A program made the position numbers and the translations under genes. 64,000 nucleotides of DNA. Source: Treponema sp. Its GTDB lineage: Bacteria; Spirochaetota; Spirochaetia; Treponematales; Treponemataceae. Positions 7,466 to 15,350 of this stretch are shown piece by piece. The notes beneath the pieces were generated by a model. It ran no database searches and was not told the DNA's origin. It was given only the letters and a program-made list of their open reading frames with translations. Within the stretch, counting starts at the first letter, position 1. Each line of letters opens with the position of its first letter. The stretch lies in the NCBI GenBank assembly GCA_017551705.1, contig JAFZLA010000010.1, positions 88,346-152,345 on the forward strand, written 5' to 3'.

Positions 7466-8602
7466 ATGAAAAGTATTAAGAAAATGGTTGCGCTTGCGGC
7501 GCTGACAATTGCGACGGCAGTTTTGTGGGCGGCCCCAAGGCCAGAGCAAGAATTTGACCAAGAGGCTCAGGAGTACAAGGAGTATTGGTTTGAATCTGTC
7601 CAAAAACACAAGGACGAAAAAAATGGCAGGCTTTTGCTTTTGGACGACTTGCAATTTTTTTGCGAGCAGCATCCCCAGTGTCTTTTGTCGCGCGTTGACT
7701 TTGCCACCGAGTCGCTTAAGTTGCGCCAGACGGATAAATTTATTGAGCAAATGAAAGTTGCCAATAAAATAATTCCGACTGTCCCCCAAACGGAAGAAGG
7801 AAAATTCGCTAAGGCCAAATTCTATAGAGTTTCGGCCGAAGCGCGCGCCATGGTTCCTGGATACAAAATTGGCGTCTCTCCTGAAAACCAAGCCAGCTTT
7901 TGCATAGACAATAACGAATTGCTGGGAACGCAGGCCTATTACACCTTGGCAAACTATTATACCCAAACCGGCGACTATAGCAGAGCCGGAAGAATTTTTC
8001 TTATGGCGCACAACCATGACAAGGACTATGCGTTGACAGAAAGAATCGACATAGAAAATTTTTCAATATGCTGTGCAAAACAAGGCGGCGGTTTATTATT
8101 CTTAAAGCCATATCTTATGAAACTTTTTGAGTCAAAAGTATTCAGATACTGCGTTGACCTTGGCGCTATTGCCGCCTCTGCATTTGAAAAATTAGCAGAG
8201 AGTGACAAGGCCGCGCTTGTAGCTATTTTGGACAAAGAATACACAGACTTTTATAATGAAACAAGCGCGGACAAATTAATTGAGATTCTAAAAAAGAATT
8301 ATACAACCGCAAGCGCCGTAAAATGCATCGCTTTCATCGAAAAGTTTTATGACAAGAATTACGCGATGTCCGAAGCGGACTTAAAGGCGCTGCCGGAAAA
8401 ACTAAGGGGCTTTCTACCCGTTCGGTACATGTACAAGATGAAGACGTCCGACGACATTGCCGCGCTCAGAGCGGAGTTTGAGCCGTTCTTTTCTACGATT
8501 GGAAACTTTTACAAAAGGCTCTATCAAAAAGCCGAAAAAAATGCCGACAAAAAATCCGCCGCGGAACTTCAAAAGATTATTGCTGAAAAATTTACAAAAT
8601 AA
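7466..8602 (+). CDS. Secreted TPR-like helical protein, first gene of the RND export operon
   Basis: The 378-residue protein has a cleavable signal peptide (MKSIKKMVALAALTIATAVLWAA) and a mature part made almost wholly of helices. One TPR-like unit is readable around residues 150-185 (AYYTLANYYTQTGDYSRAGRIF). The remainder is hypothetical, with no catalytic motif. It is probably periplasmic. Gene 2 starts 24 bp after its stop behind a strong AGGAGG, so it heads the operon that continues to 21033. I do not recognise a named family; a scaffold or assembly role for the downstream pump is inference from context only. Confidence 0.7.
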   Translation: MKSIKKMVALAALTIATAVLWAAPRPEQEFDQEAQEYKEYWFESVQKHKDEKNGRLLLLDDLQFFCEQHPQCLLSRVDFATESLKLRQTDKFIEQMKVANKIIPTVPQTEEGKFAKAKFYRVSAEARAMVPGYKIGVSPENQASFCIDNNELLGTQAYYTLANYYTQTGDYSRAGRIFLMAHNHDKDYALTERIDIENFSICCAKQGGGLLFLKPYLMKLFESKVFRYCVDLGAIAASAFEKLAESDKAALVAILDKEYTDFYNETSADKLIEILKKNYTTASAVKCIAFIEKFYDKNYAMSEADLKALPEKLRGFLPVRYMYKMKTSDDIAALRAEFEPFFSTIGNFYKRLYQKAEKNADKKSAAELQKIIAEKFTK

Positions 8603-8626
8603 AAGGAGGAAACAAATACCATTTAA

Positions 8627-9250
8627 ATGCGGCTCATAACAAAAGTTTGGGTCGCCGCCCTGCTCTTGTCTTGCATAAGCCTTGCGGCTTGCGCGGACAA
8701 GAAATCGGCTGGAATCTTGTACATAAAGGCGTTGGAAGCGTACAAGCAAAAAGACTTTGCCGCGGCCGCCGCCTTTATTAACCAAAGCTTAAAATGCGAC
8801 AAAAAAAGCAAACAGGCAAAATTCTTAAAAGCCAAAATTTATTTGTTTGAAGGCCAATATCAAGAGGCTTGCAAACTTTTTTCCGACCTATACAAATCCG
8901 AATCTGACAACAAAGACATTCAACGCTACCTAATCCAAAGCCTGATTTTTTTAGAAGATTACAAAAAAGCCAGCGAAGAAATTCAAACGGCGCTAAAAAA
9001 AGACGCCGGGGATTGGCGGCTTTATTCTTTTGCGGCTGTAGTCGCCGCAAAGGAACATAAAGTTGACCAAAGGCTTGAAAACCTCAACATGGCCAAAGCC
9101 GCCCTCGCTCCAGGCGCCCAAGTTTTTTTTGACTTGGCTTTTGTGTGGCAGTCGCTTGGAATCGACGCAAAGGCAAAAGAATGCAGGGACAAGTGCCTTT
9201 GCCTTGACCAAAACTACAAAGCGTTTTTTAAGGAGGAAAAAAATGATTGA
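8627..9250 (+). CDS. TPR lipoprotein
   Basis: The 207-residue product starts with a lipoprotein signal ending at LAACA (Cys about residue 22). Three or more tetratricopeptide-like helix pairs follow: AGILYIKALEAYKQKDFAAA, AKFLKAKIYLFEGQYQEA and YLIQSLIFLEDYKKA. Such proteins typically act as envelope scaffolds. Its stop overlaps the next start by 8 bp (ATGATTGA), implying translational coupling. Its place between another helical secreted protein and the TolC-like gene suggests a part in assembling the same machine, which is inference. Confidence 0.75.
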   Translation: MRLITKVWVAALLLSCISLAACADKKSAGILYIKALEAYKQKDFAAAAAFINQSLKCDKKSKQAKFLKAKIYLFEGQYQEACKLFSDLYKSESDNKDIQRYLIQSLIFLEDYKKASEEIQTALKKDAGDWRLYSFAAVVAAKEHKVDQRLENLNMAKAALAPGAQVFFDLAFVWQSLGIDAKAKECRDKCLCLDQNYKAFFKEEKND

Positions 9251-9734
9251 TTTTATTAAATTTTGTGAAACATTCCGTGAAACATTTTGCGCGAAATTTA
9301 AGGTTTTTGCCCTGATTTGCGCGTTATTTGGCCCAAATTTGCCGAATTTTGCGCAAACCTGCCTGCCAAAAAAGCCAAATATTTTGGTTCAAAACGTTGA
9401 AGTGTTGGTGGACAACATTTTTGAAGAAGGAATATCGACACAGATTTTGGGGCTTGCAAAAAACGCCTTTAGCGGCGTTTGCGACGACGGAAAAAGTTAT
9501 TCGATAAAAATTAACTTGCGCGAAAGGTCGTTCTACAAAAACGTGGACAACTTTCATTCGATTTATGTGAGCTACCAACTTTTTTTGGAGAACGGCGAAT
9601 GCGCTCATGAAAATGTTTTTTGCAGCGAGGGAAAGAAATCCATTTTGTCCGCCATGGTCCAGCAAAAACAAGTCGCAAAAATCGCAAAAGACCTAAAAAA
9701 GTATTTTGAAAGCGAAAGCCAAGACGATGCCTAA
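9243..9734 (+). CDS. Hypothetical small secreted protein of the RND operon
   Basis: This 163-residue protein has an unusually long N-terminal region before its hydrophobic signal core (about residues 20-35, FKVFALICALFG), with possible cleavage near NFAQ. The mature part is alpha/beta: a strand ILVQNVEVLV, a helix, then SYSIKINLRER and IYVSYQLFLENG strands and a C-terminal helix AKIAKDLKKYF. Size and layout recall small outer-membrane-associated assembly proteins, but no family is recognised. The start is fixed by GGAGG 6-7 nt upstream. It overlaps both neighbours by 8 bp. Confidence 0.65.
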   Translation: MIDFIKFCETFRETFCAKFKVFALICALFGPNLPNFAQTCLPKKPNILVQNVEVLVDNIFEEGISTQILGLAKNAFSGVCDDGKSYSIKINLRERSFYKNVDNFHSIYVSYQLFLENGECAHENVFCSEGKKSILSAMVQQKQVAKIAKDLKKYFESESQDDA

Positions 9735-11097
9735 AAGAATAATTTTGTTGGCGCTGAGCGCATTTTTGCCGTCAAACGTCTTTTGCCAAATTGAACTGCG
9801 TTCCTATAACGACGCCCTTAAAATCGCTTTGGCTAACGACGTTGAGCGGAGCCTTCAAACGCTAGGCGCTCAAGAAAGCGTAAGGATGGCGCAAAAAAAC
9901 ATCGGCGGCTTTTTGCCTGTCATAGACTTTTGCTTAAACGACGCCGCAAAAGCGCAAAAGGACACAGACGACGCAAAAAGCAAGGCAATTGAATTTGGCG
10001 TAACGCAAAAAATATTTAACGGCGGAAAGACTTTTTTGGAATGGAGAATGCAAAAAGAAAAAAGCTTTTATCAGTTTTTGAGCGCGCAAAAGGCCAACGA
10101 TGACTACAAAAATCAATTGCTAAAGGCCTACTACGCAAGCGTGCTTTTGGAACTAAAGAGCCGCCTTCTTAATGACAGCCTAAAAAACGCTTGGCAAGTC
10201 GTTCTGACCTCGCAATTGGAAGAAGAGCAAGGAATGATTACAAAAATGGAATATTTGGAAACGCTTTTGGAATACAAGAAAATGGAATTGGAGGCAAAAT
10301 CCGCCCAGGATGATTGCGAAAATTCAAAATGGCAATTAAAAAGAATGATGGGGCTGAAACAAGAACATAACATCGCGCTGTTGGAAACACAAACCTTCGA
10401 AAGAGCCTTGGAGAGCTATCCGCTTGTCGAAGACTTAAACGAAAAAGAAAGACAATGCGTCCAAAGCGCAATTCAAAACAGCGTTGACTTAAAGCTTGCG
10501 GAGGCGGAATTAAACTGGGCGCAAAAAATGAGGTCTATGCAAAAAAGATTTTTTCTGCCAAGCGTTTCGGTAAGAGGAGGCGTTAGTTTTACCGGAAGGA
10601 ACTACCCCCTAACCTCGCCCACGTATTCAATAAAAGTAATTTTAGGCTTTGACGACAATCCTTGGCTAAAGACGACAGTTTCAAGCCAAGTTGGATTCAA
10701 CAAGGGCAAGATGAACTCAATGACAGACTCAATATCGGGGCAAACGGAAGCCAACACAATTTACTTTAACCAACTGCGTTTGAATAAAATTGAGATAGCG
10801 CAAAAAAAACTGGGCTTGGAAAAAGCAAAAAGGCAAATCGAAGAGAATGTTAGCGAGGCGATTCAAAAAATTCAAAAAGCGCAGGAAAATTTTCTTTTAA
10901 ACTTAGAGAGCGTCAAGTTAAAAGAGCGTAAATTGCTTTTGTCAAAAATCCAGCTGGAGCAAGGAAAGATTAAAAGAAGCGACTATCTTGAAGACCTAAA
11001 TGAATGCGCCAAGCAAAAAATCCAAGCGCTGAACGCGTTAAAGGAACGCGACTGCTTGACCAAAGAGCTGGAAGCGATGTCAAACCTTAATTTTTAA
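9727..11097 (+). CDS. TolC-like outer membrane efflux protein
   Basis: The 456-residue protein has a signal peptide (MPKRIILLALSAFLPSNVF) and two halves of long coiled-coil helices. The opening motif IELRSYNDALKIALANDVERSL is the classic outer-membrane efflux protein start. GVTQKIFNGGKTFLEWRMQKE marks the first strand-helix junction. The second half repeats the pattern (LKLAEAELNWAQK, then helix hairpins with KLLLSKIQLEQGKIKRSDYLED). It should form a trimeric beta-barrel plus periplasmic tunnel. The ATG overlaps the previous stop by 8 bp. The next gene, 10 bp on, encodes the adaptor, so this is the exit duct of the RND system. Confidence 0.88.
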   Translation: MPKRIILLALSAFLPSNVFCQIELRSYNDALKIALANDVERSLQTLGAQESVRMAQKNIGGFLPVIDFCLNDAAKAQKDTDDAKSKAIEFGVTQKIFNGGKTFLEWRMQKEKSFYQFLSAQKANDDYKNQLLKAYYASVLLELKSRLLNDSLKNAWQVVLTSQLEEEQGMITKMEYLETLLEYKKMELEAKSAQDDCENSKWQLKRMMGLKQEHNIALLETQTFERALESYPLVEDLNEKERQCVQSAIQNSVDLKLAEAELNWAQKMRSMQKRFFLPSVSVRGGVSFTGRNYPLTSPTYSIKVILGFDDNPWLKTTVSSQVGFNKGKMNSMTDSISGQTEANTIYFNQLRLNKIEIAQKKLGLEKAKRQIEENVSEAIQKIQKAQENFLLNLESVKLKERKLLLSKIQLEQGKIKRSDYLEDLNECAKQKIQALNALKERDCLTKELEAMSNLNF

Positions 11098-11107
11098 CGG
11101 AGGAAAA

Positions 11108-12436
11108 ATGAAAAGACTGTTTGCATTATTTTGCGCAATCATTGTTCTGGCAAGCGCCTGTTCAAACAATGACAAGGACGCAAGCCAAAGCCTTCAAGTC
11201 AGAACATTGACAGCAAAAAAAAGCCGGCAAAACGTCACGCTTGAAAGCTATGGTTCGGTCACATACAAAAAAAAGAACGACGTTTGCGCTTTGGTTGACG
11301 GAACAATTGTAGAACAAGCGATTTTGGAAGGAAACGCGGTAAAAAAAGGCGAAATTCTTTTTACTCTCAAAAACATTCAATACGAAATCCAAAAGGCCGA
11401 AAGGCAAAATCAAGTCAATTCTGCAAGGGCAAAATTAAGCGCCGCAAAAAACAATTTGACCGAGCAAGAACGCAACGCGCTTTCGACAATAATGGCGCTG
11501 GACAACGCAAAAGCCAATCTGTCGCAAAAAAAGGACGAACACTCCTTGCAAATAAAAAATTTGGAGAAAAACCAAAAGCTTTTTGACGCGGGCGGCATAG
11601 CCGAAAGCGCCTTGGAGCAAATGCAAATGGAAGCGATGGCTTCAAAAACCGAAATTGACGTTTTGGAAAAAGAATTGCAAATGAAACTTTTGGGCTATCA
11701 AGAACAAGACCTTTTGCGGGAAGGAATAGTTCCAAGCCAAGACGCGGAAGAAAGAAAAAATCAATATGTAGACCTGAACACAAAAAGCGCAAAAATTCAA
11801 ATAGAGATTGCCGAAGTCGAGCTAAAAAACGCGCTGCGGGATTTGGAGTCAATAAACGAGCTGATGAAAAACCTAACGGTTCTCTCCCCTTGCGACGGAA
11901 TTGTAGGAGCGCTTTATTTTGAAAGCGGAGAACGGGTTACGCAAAACGAAAAGCTCGCGACGATAATCGACATGGAGCGGCCTTACGCCAAGGTTTCGGT
12001 CCAAGAAAAGGACATGGAAAAAATTCAAATTGGAGCGAGAGCCTTGGTCGAAATAGATTCGGCGGCATACAAAGAGCAAAGCGCGATAGATTTTATAAGC
12101 CCCTTGGCCGACTCCGAGACTGGAAACTTTTACGTAAAAATTCCCATAGACAACAAGGAAAACAAAATTAGGCTTGGAATGTTCGCTAAATGTTCAATAA
12201 GCGCAAAGACATCTGGAGAATATTTTGTCATTCCGCAAAGCGCATTGAGACGCAGGGACGGAAACACGGCGTTTTTGTTTTGCGTTCAAAACGACTTTGT
12301 CTATCAAAAGGAATGCCCTATTGAAATGGAACGCGACGGAAAAATCTTTATAAAAACAGGCATCAAAGACGGAGAAAAAATTGTGGAAAGCCCGTCGACG
12401 GCGCTAAAGGAAGGCTTGCGTGTCAAATGCATTTAA
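11108..12436 (+). CDS. RND efflux membrane-fusion (adaptor) lipoprotein
   Basis: This 442-residue protein begins with a lipoprotein signal (lipobox LASAC, Cys about 18). A split biotinyl-lipoyl domain follows (DGTIVEQAILEGNAVKKGEILF and, after the coiled coil, VLSPCDGIVGALYFESGERV). Between them lies an unusually long alpha-helical hairpin (about residues 90-250). A beta-barrel (ARALVEIDSAAY) and a membrane-proximal domain (GKIFIKTGIKDGEKIVES) complete the HlyD/AcrA fold. It links the inner-membrane pumps to the TolC-like duct. GGAGG precedes the start. Its end overlaps the next gene by 17 bp. Confidence 0.9.
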   Translation: MKRLFALFCAIIVLASACSNNDKDASQSLQVRTLTAKKSRQNVTLESYGSVTYKKKNDVCALVDGTIVEQAILEGNAVKKGEILFTLKNIQYEIQKAERQNQVNSARAKLSAAKNNLTEQERNALSTIMALDNAKANLSQKKDEHSLQIKNLEKNQKLFDAGGIAESALEQMQMEAMASKTEIDVLEKELQMKLLGYQEQDLLREGIVPSQDAEERKNQYVDLNTKSAKIQIEIAEVELKNALRDLESINELMKNLTVLSPCDGIVGALYFESGERVTQNEKLATIIDMERPYAKVSVQEKDMEKIQIGARALVEIDSAAYKEQSAIDFISPLADSETGNFYVKIPIDNKENKIRLGMFAKCSISAKTSGEYFVIPQSALRRRDGNTAFLFCVQNDFVYQKECPIEMERDGKIFIKTGIKDGEKIVESPSTALKEGLRVKCI

Positions 12437-13817
12437 AACTTTTGCCGCGGCGGTCATTTTGGCCACATTTTGGTCCTGCGCCTTTATGTCCTTTGAGGAA
12501 TTGGAGACCGACGTTTCTTTGCTAGAAAAAGACGCCTATTACAGCAAGGAATCCGTAAAAATTGATTTTTCTATCAGCATGGAAAGAACGTCCGTAGAAA
12601 ACCTTGTCTCTTTAAAAGAGGACGGACAGAGGATTGACGCCAAGATCGAGTGGAACAACGGCTCCTGCATTTTGAGCGCAAAAGGCGGCTTTAAAAAAGG
12701 CCGCAAGTACACGCTGAGCGTAAAAGGAGACGCCTTTGCAAGCGACGGCCGCAAATACGAGGTGAACATTTACAGGGAATTTGTTTTTGGAAGCCAAGCG
12801 GACAATTTTTTGTTGAACAAATTTGAAGAACAAAAAAACGCCCGCGGAGACGTGGAAAGCCTTGCCTTTTTCTTTAACAAGCCTGTGGATGCGGCTATTT
12901 TTGAAAGAGAATTCAGCTTGAGCCCTTATGTTGAAACAAAAAAAACATATTCTACAGATTTTTGCCTTGTAGAAATTTTTCCAAGCGACAAATGGAAGGC
13001 CAACAGTTATTACACTTGGAAGATTGGAAACGCCTTTAGCCAAGACGGCGCAAAAATATTCAAGGACTATCAAGGCTCGTTCCTGGCGGCAAGAAAAGAA
13101 AAAGCGCCCCAACTTTTGACAGCATGCCCCGCAGTCGGCGACACATTTTTGGAAAGCCTTAGCCTGAACGATTTGCTTGAAAACCAATGCATAGGCCTTG
13201 TCTTTGACTGCGCGATGAACAAAGACAGCGTTGAGCGGGGCGTTTGCTTTGAGCCTTCTGTACAAGGCTTTTGGCGAACGGTAGACGAAAAGCGTTTTGT
13301 ATTCACGCCCTACAACAACTATCAAATTCAAAAAAAATACAGGCTTTGCGTAAGCGATTCGGTTGAAGACGCGTGGGGAATAAACTTTAAAGGTGAAAAA
13401 AACATTTTCTTTGCTCTTAAAAGCGATTTTATTGATATTGAAAAAATAACTGTTGACACAAACGAAATTTGCGCGGGCGCGGAAAACCAATTAGAAATAG
13501 ACTACGGCTCTCCCCTTTACATAAAAATTTATTTTTCAAAAAACCTTTGCCAAAAATCGCTTTTGGAAATAAAAAACGCGGTCAAGTTCGAGTGCTTGTT
13601 TCCAATGTCCGCGCTAAATCCAAGATTAAATTCAATTTTAACCTCAAGCTCAAATTGCGCAGAGTTTTGCTACTCCAATCTAAGCGCGGCCCTTGATGGG
13701 CAGGAATGCCTTTACAAGTTGACGGTCAAAGGCGGAGAAAACTTTATATTTGACGCGCAAGGGGAATATTTAAAGGAGGACAAATGCTACTACATAAGCT
13801 TAAAGAAAAAAGATTAG
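12420..13817 (+). CDS. Ig-like (Big_5-type) lipoprotein, first of two in the RND operon
   Basis: The 465-residue product has a lipoprotein signal ending in ATFWSC (Cys about residue 20). The rest is built of bacterial Ig-like modules of the SbsA/Big_5 type. Each carries an F-S--M----V (or F--A-----V) strand and a closing G--Y-L-V or Y-L-V strand, for example IDFSISMERTSVENLVSL, GRKYTLSVKG and VFDCAMNKDSVERGV. Cysteine is frequent in the mature part. The start codon is GTG, inside the adaptor gene (17-bp overlap). The next lipoprotein gene has the same architecture, so the two look like diverged duplicates. Association with an RND pump is unusual. The target is unknown; binding the exported substrate or bridging the periplasm are possibilities only. 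Confidence 0.75.
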   Translation: MSNAFKTFAAAVILATFWSCAFMSFEELETDVSLLEKDAYYSKESVKIDFSISMERTSVENLVSLKEDGQRIDAKIEWNNGSCILSAKGGFKKGRKYTLSVKGDAFASDGRKYEVNIYREFVFGSQADNFLLNKFEEQKNARGDVESLAFFFNKPVDAAIFEREFSLSPYVETKKTYSTDFCLVEIFPSDKWKANSYYTWKIGNAFSQDGAKIFKDYQGSFLAARKEKAPQLLTACPAVGDTFLESLSLNDLLENQCIGLVFDCAMNKDSVERGVCFEPSVQGFWRTVDEKRFVFTPYNNYQIQKKYRLCVSDSVEDAWGINFKGEKNIFFALKSDFIDIEKITVDTNEICAGAENQLEIDYGSPLYIKIYFSKNLCQKSLLEIKNAVKFECLFPMSALNPRLNSILTSSSNCAEFCYSNLSAALDGQECLYKLTVKGGENFIFDAQGEYLKEDKCYYISLKKKD

Positions 13818-15349
13818 CGTCTGGAATAAAATTTGCGCAAGTCTATTGGGCCGCGCTTTTTTTGGGCTTGCTGGGCCTCCAGTCTTGCGCGGATTACTTT
13901 TTTCCTGAATTTAAGGTCGAGGACTCGGCGCTTGAAGAGCAAAAGGCGCTTGTGACTTTTTCGGCCAACGTTAACCCGACAAGCGCGATGAAAAACTTTT
14001 TGTTCGCCGAGGACGACAAGGAAATCGAAGGCCGGCTTGATTTTTGCGGAAACAAACTGTTTTTTTATCCAAAAGAAACAATAAGCCCAAATCATTGCTA
14101 TAAAATTACGGTTTATTCGGGAGCGCAAGACGAAAACGGAAACACGCTCCAAACGGATTATAAAAAGATTTTCTACACCAAAGACGACCTTACAAGCCCT
14201 TGCGTCGCAGAAATAAAAACGATTGAAGATTCCGACCAAAACACAGAGGGGTTGTCAATCACTTTTAACAAAGCGATAAACCAAGAATCATTTTGCTCCT
14301 GTTTTTCGCTTGAGCCAAGCGCGGATTATTTTGCAAACTGGTCGGACGACAAAAAAAGCGTTTTGGTCAAGTTTAAGAAGCCCCTTTTGGAAAGGACATT
14401 GTATTCGACAAAAATCGAAAAATCCTTGCTCGACACGACCAACAACGCGATGGAAAATGACTTTTACTGGTCTTGGACAAACAAGCAGGACGCAAATGGG
14501 CCAAGCTGCAAGGTTTACGCAAAGGAGTTTGGCCAGGAGCAAAGCAAAGAAATAGTCGGTCTTTACGAAAACGCGGACTTTTCAAAAGAAATCGAAATTG
14601 TCTTTGACAAAAAAGTTTTGGCCGACAGCGTTCTTCAAGGAATCAAGATCGAGCCGCAAACGTCATTTACTGTCCAAGCCTTTCGCGAAGAAAGCGGAGC
14701 GTTTTGCAAAAAAGCAAAAATCATCTTCAACGAAAGGATCAAATGGAATAGTGAACGGACTTTGGTCATAAAAAGCGACATAAAAGACTCAAGCGGGCTG
14801 TCCGTTGAGCCTAAAAAGATTTTAATAAAGAACAATTCCGAACTAGCCAGGCCGCCCAAATTGGAATGTGCGGCTCTTGTCGTTGACGGAAAAAATTATT
14901 ATTTGACAAAAGAAAACAATTTTGAGAGCGTTGTTTTTCCGATAGAGAACTACCCCACGGGCAATTTTAAAGAGCTTCCGATTTATTTTATTTTTTCAAT
15001 TTCTCCTTTGACAACAAAAATCGATAAAATCTCGGCCTACGAAGGAATAAGCGTTTTGACCTACGGCGCGGGAACGATTAACCTGAACGCGCTTGAGTCA
15101 ATGAGCCAAGAGGATTTTGTCAAAGACCCGGGCTTTTTTGAAGCAAGCGACACAAAGCAATTGCTGCAAAAGATAAAGCAAAGCCAAAACAAACTTTGCG
15201 CGATAAAGTATTCCGCCCTATTTAAAAACACCGAACTCAACGAAAAGCCGGCGCAAGGCTTGATTGAATTTTTTGCTGACGAAAAGATATGCGACGACAA
15301 AAAAAACTTTATGGAGGAAAGCGTTCGCCTGACATGCAACAAAATATAA
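13784..15349 (+). CDS. Ig-like (Big_5-type) lipoprotein, second of two in the RND operon
   Basis: This 521-residue protein has an extended signal with lipobox LGLQSC (Cys about residue 35). At least three Ig-like modules follow with the Big_5 signature: VTFSANVNPTSAMKNF, YKITVYSGAQDENGNTL, LSITFNKAINQESFCSCFSL and IEIVFDKKVLADSVLQGI. The KITVYSGAQDENGNTL type of strand-turn is diagnostic. The gene overlaps the first lipoprotein gene by 34 bp and has a strong AGGAGG. The first pump gene starts 1 bp after its stop (TAA-T-ATG) with no ribosome binding site, so pump translation probably depends on re-initiation from this gene. Confidence 0.75.
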   Translation: MLLHKLKEKRLASGIKFAQVYWAALFLGLLGLQSCADYFFPEFKVEDSALEEQKALVTFSANVNPTSAMKNFLFAEDDKEIEGRLDFCGNKLFFYPKETISPNHCYKITVYSGAQDENGNTLQTDYKKIFYTKDDLTSPCVAEIKTIEDSDQNTEGLSITFNKAINQESFCSCFSLEPSADYFANWSDDKKSVLVKFKKPLLERTLYSTKIEKSLLDTTNNAMENDFYWSWTNKQDANGPSCKVYAKEFGQEQSKEIVGLYENADFSKEIEIVFDKKVLADSVLQGIKIEPQTSFTVQAFREESGAFCKKAKIIFNERIKWNSERTLVIKSDIKDSSGLSVEPKKILIKNNSELARPPKLECAALVVDGKNYYLTKENNFESVVFPIENYPTGNFKELPIYFIFSISPLTTKIDKISAYEGISVLTYGAGTINLNALESMSQEDFVKDPGFFEASDTKQLLQKIKQSQNKLCAIKYSALFKNTELNEKPAQGLIEFFADEKICDDKKNFMEESVRLTCNKI

Positions 15350-15350
15350 T

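Noticed and set aside
7376..8017. 213-codon minus-strand open frame
   Set aside because: Antisense to the first operon gene and runs into the A-tract region; not protein-like.
12612..13490. 292-codon open frame on the minus strand
   Set aside because: It is antisense to the first Ig-like lipoprotein gene. Its composition (runs of Phe, Val, Lys) follows from the codon bias of the real gene.
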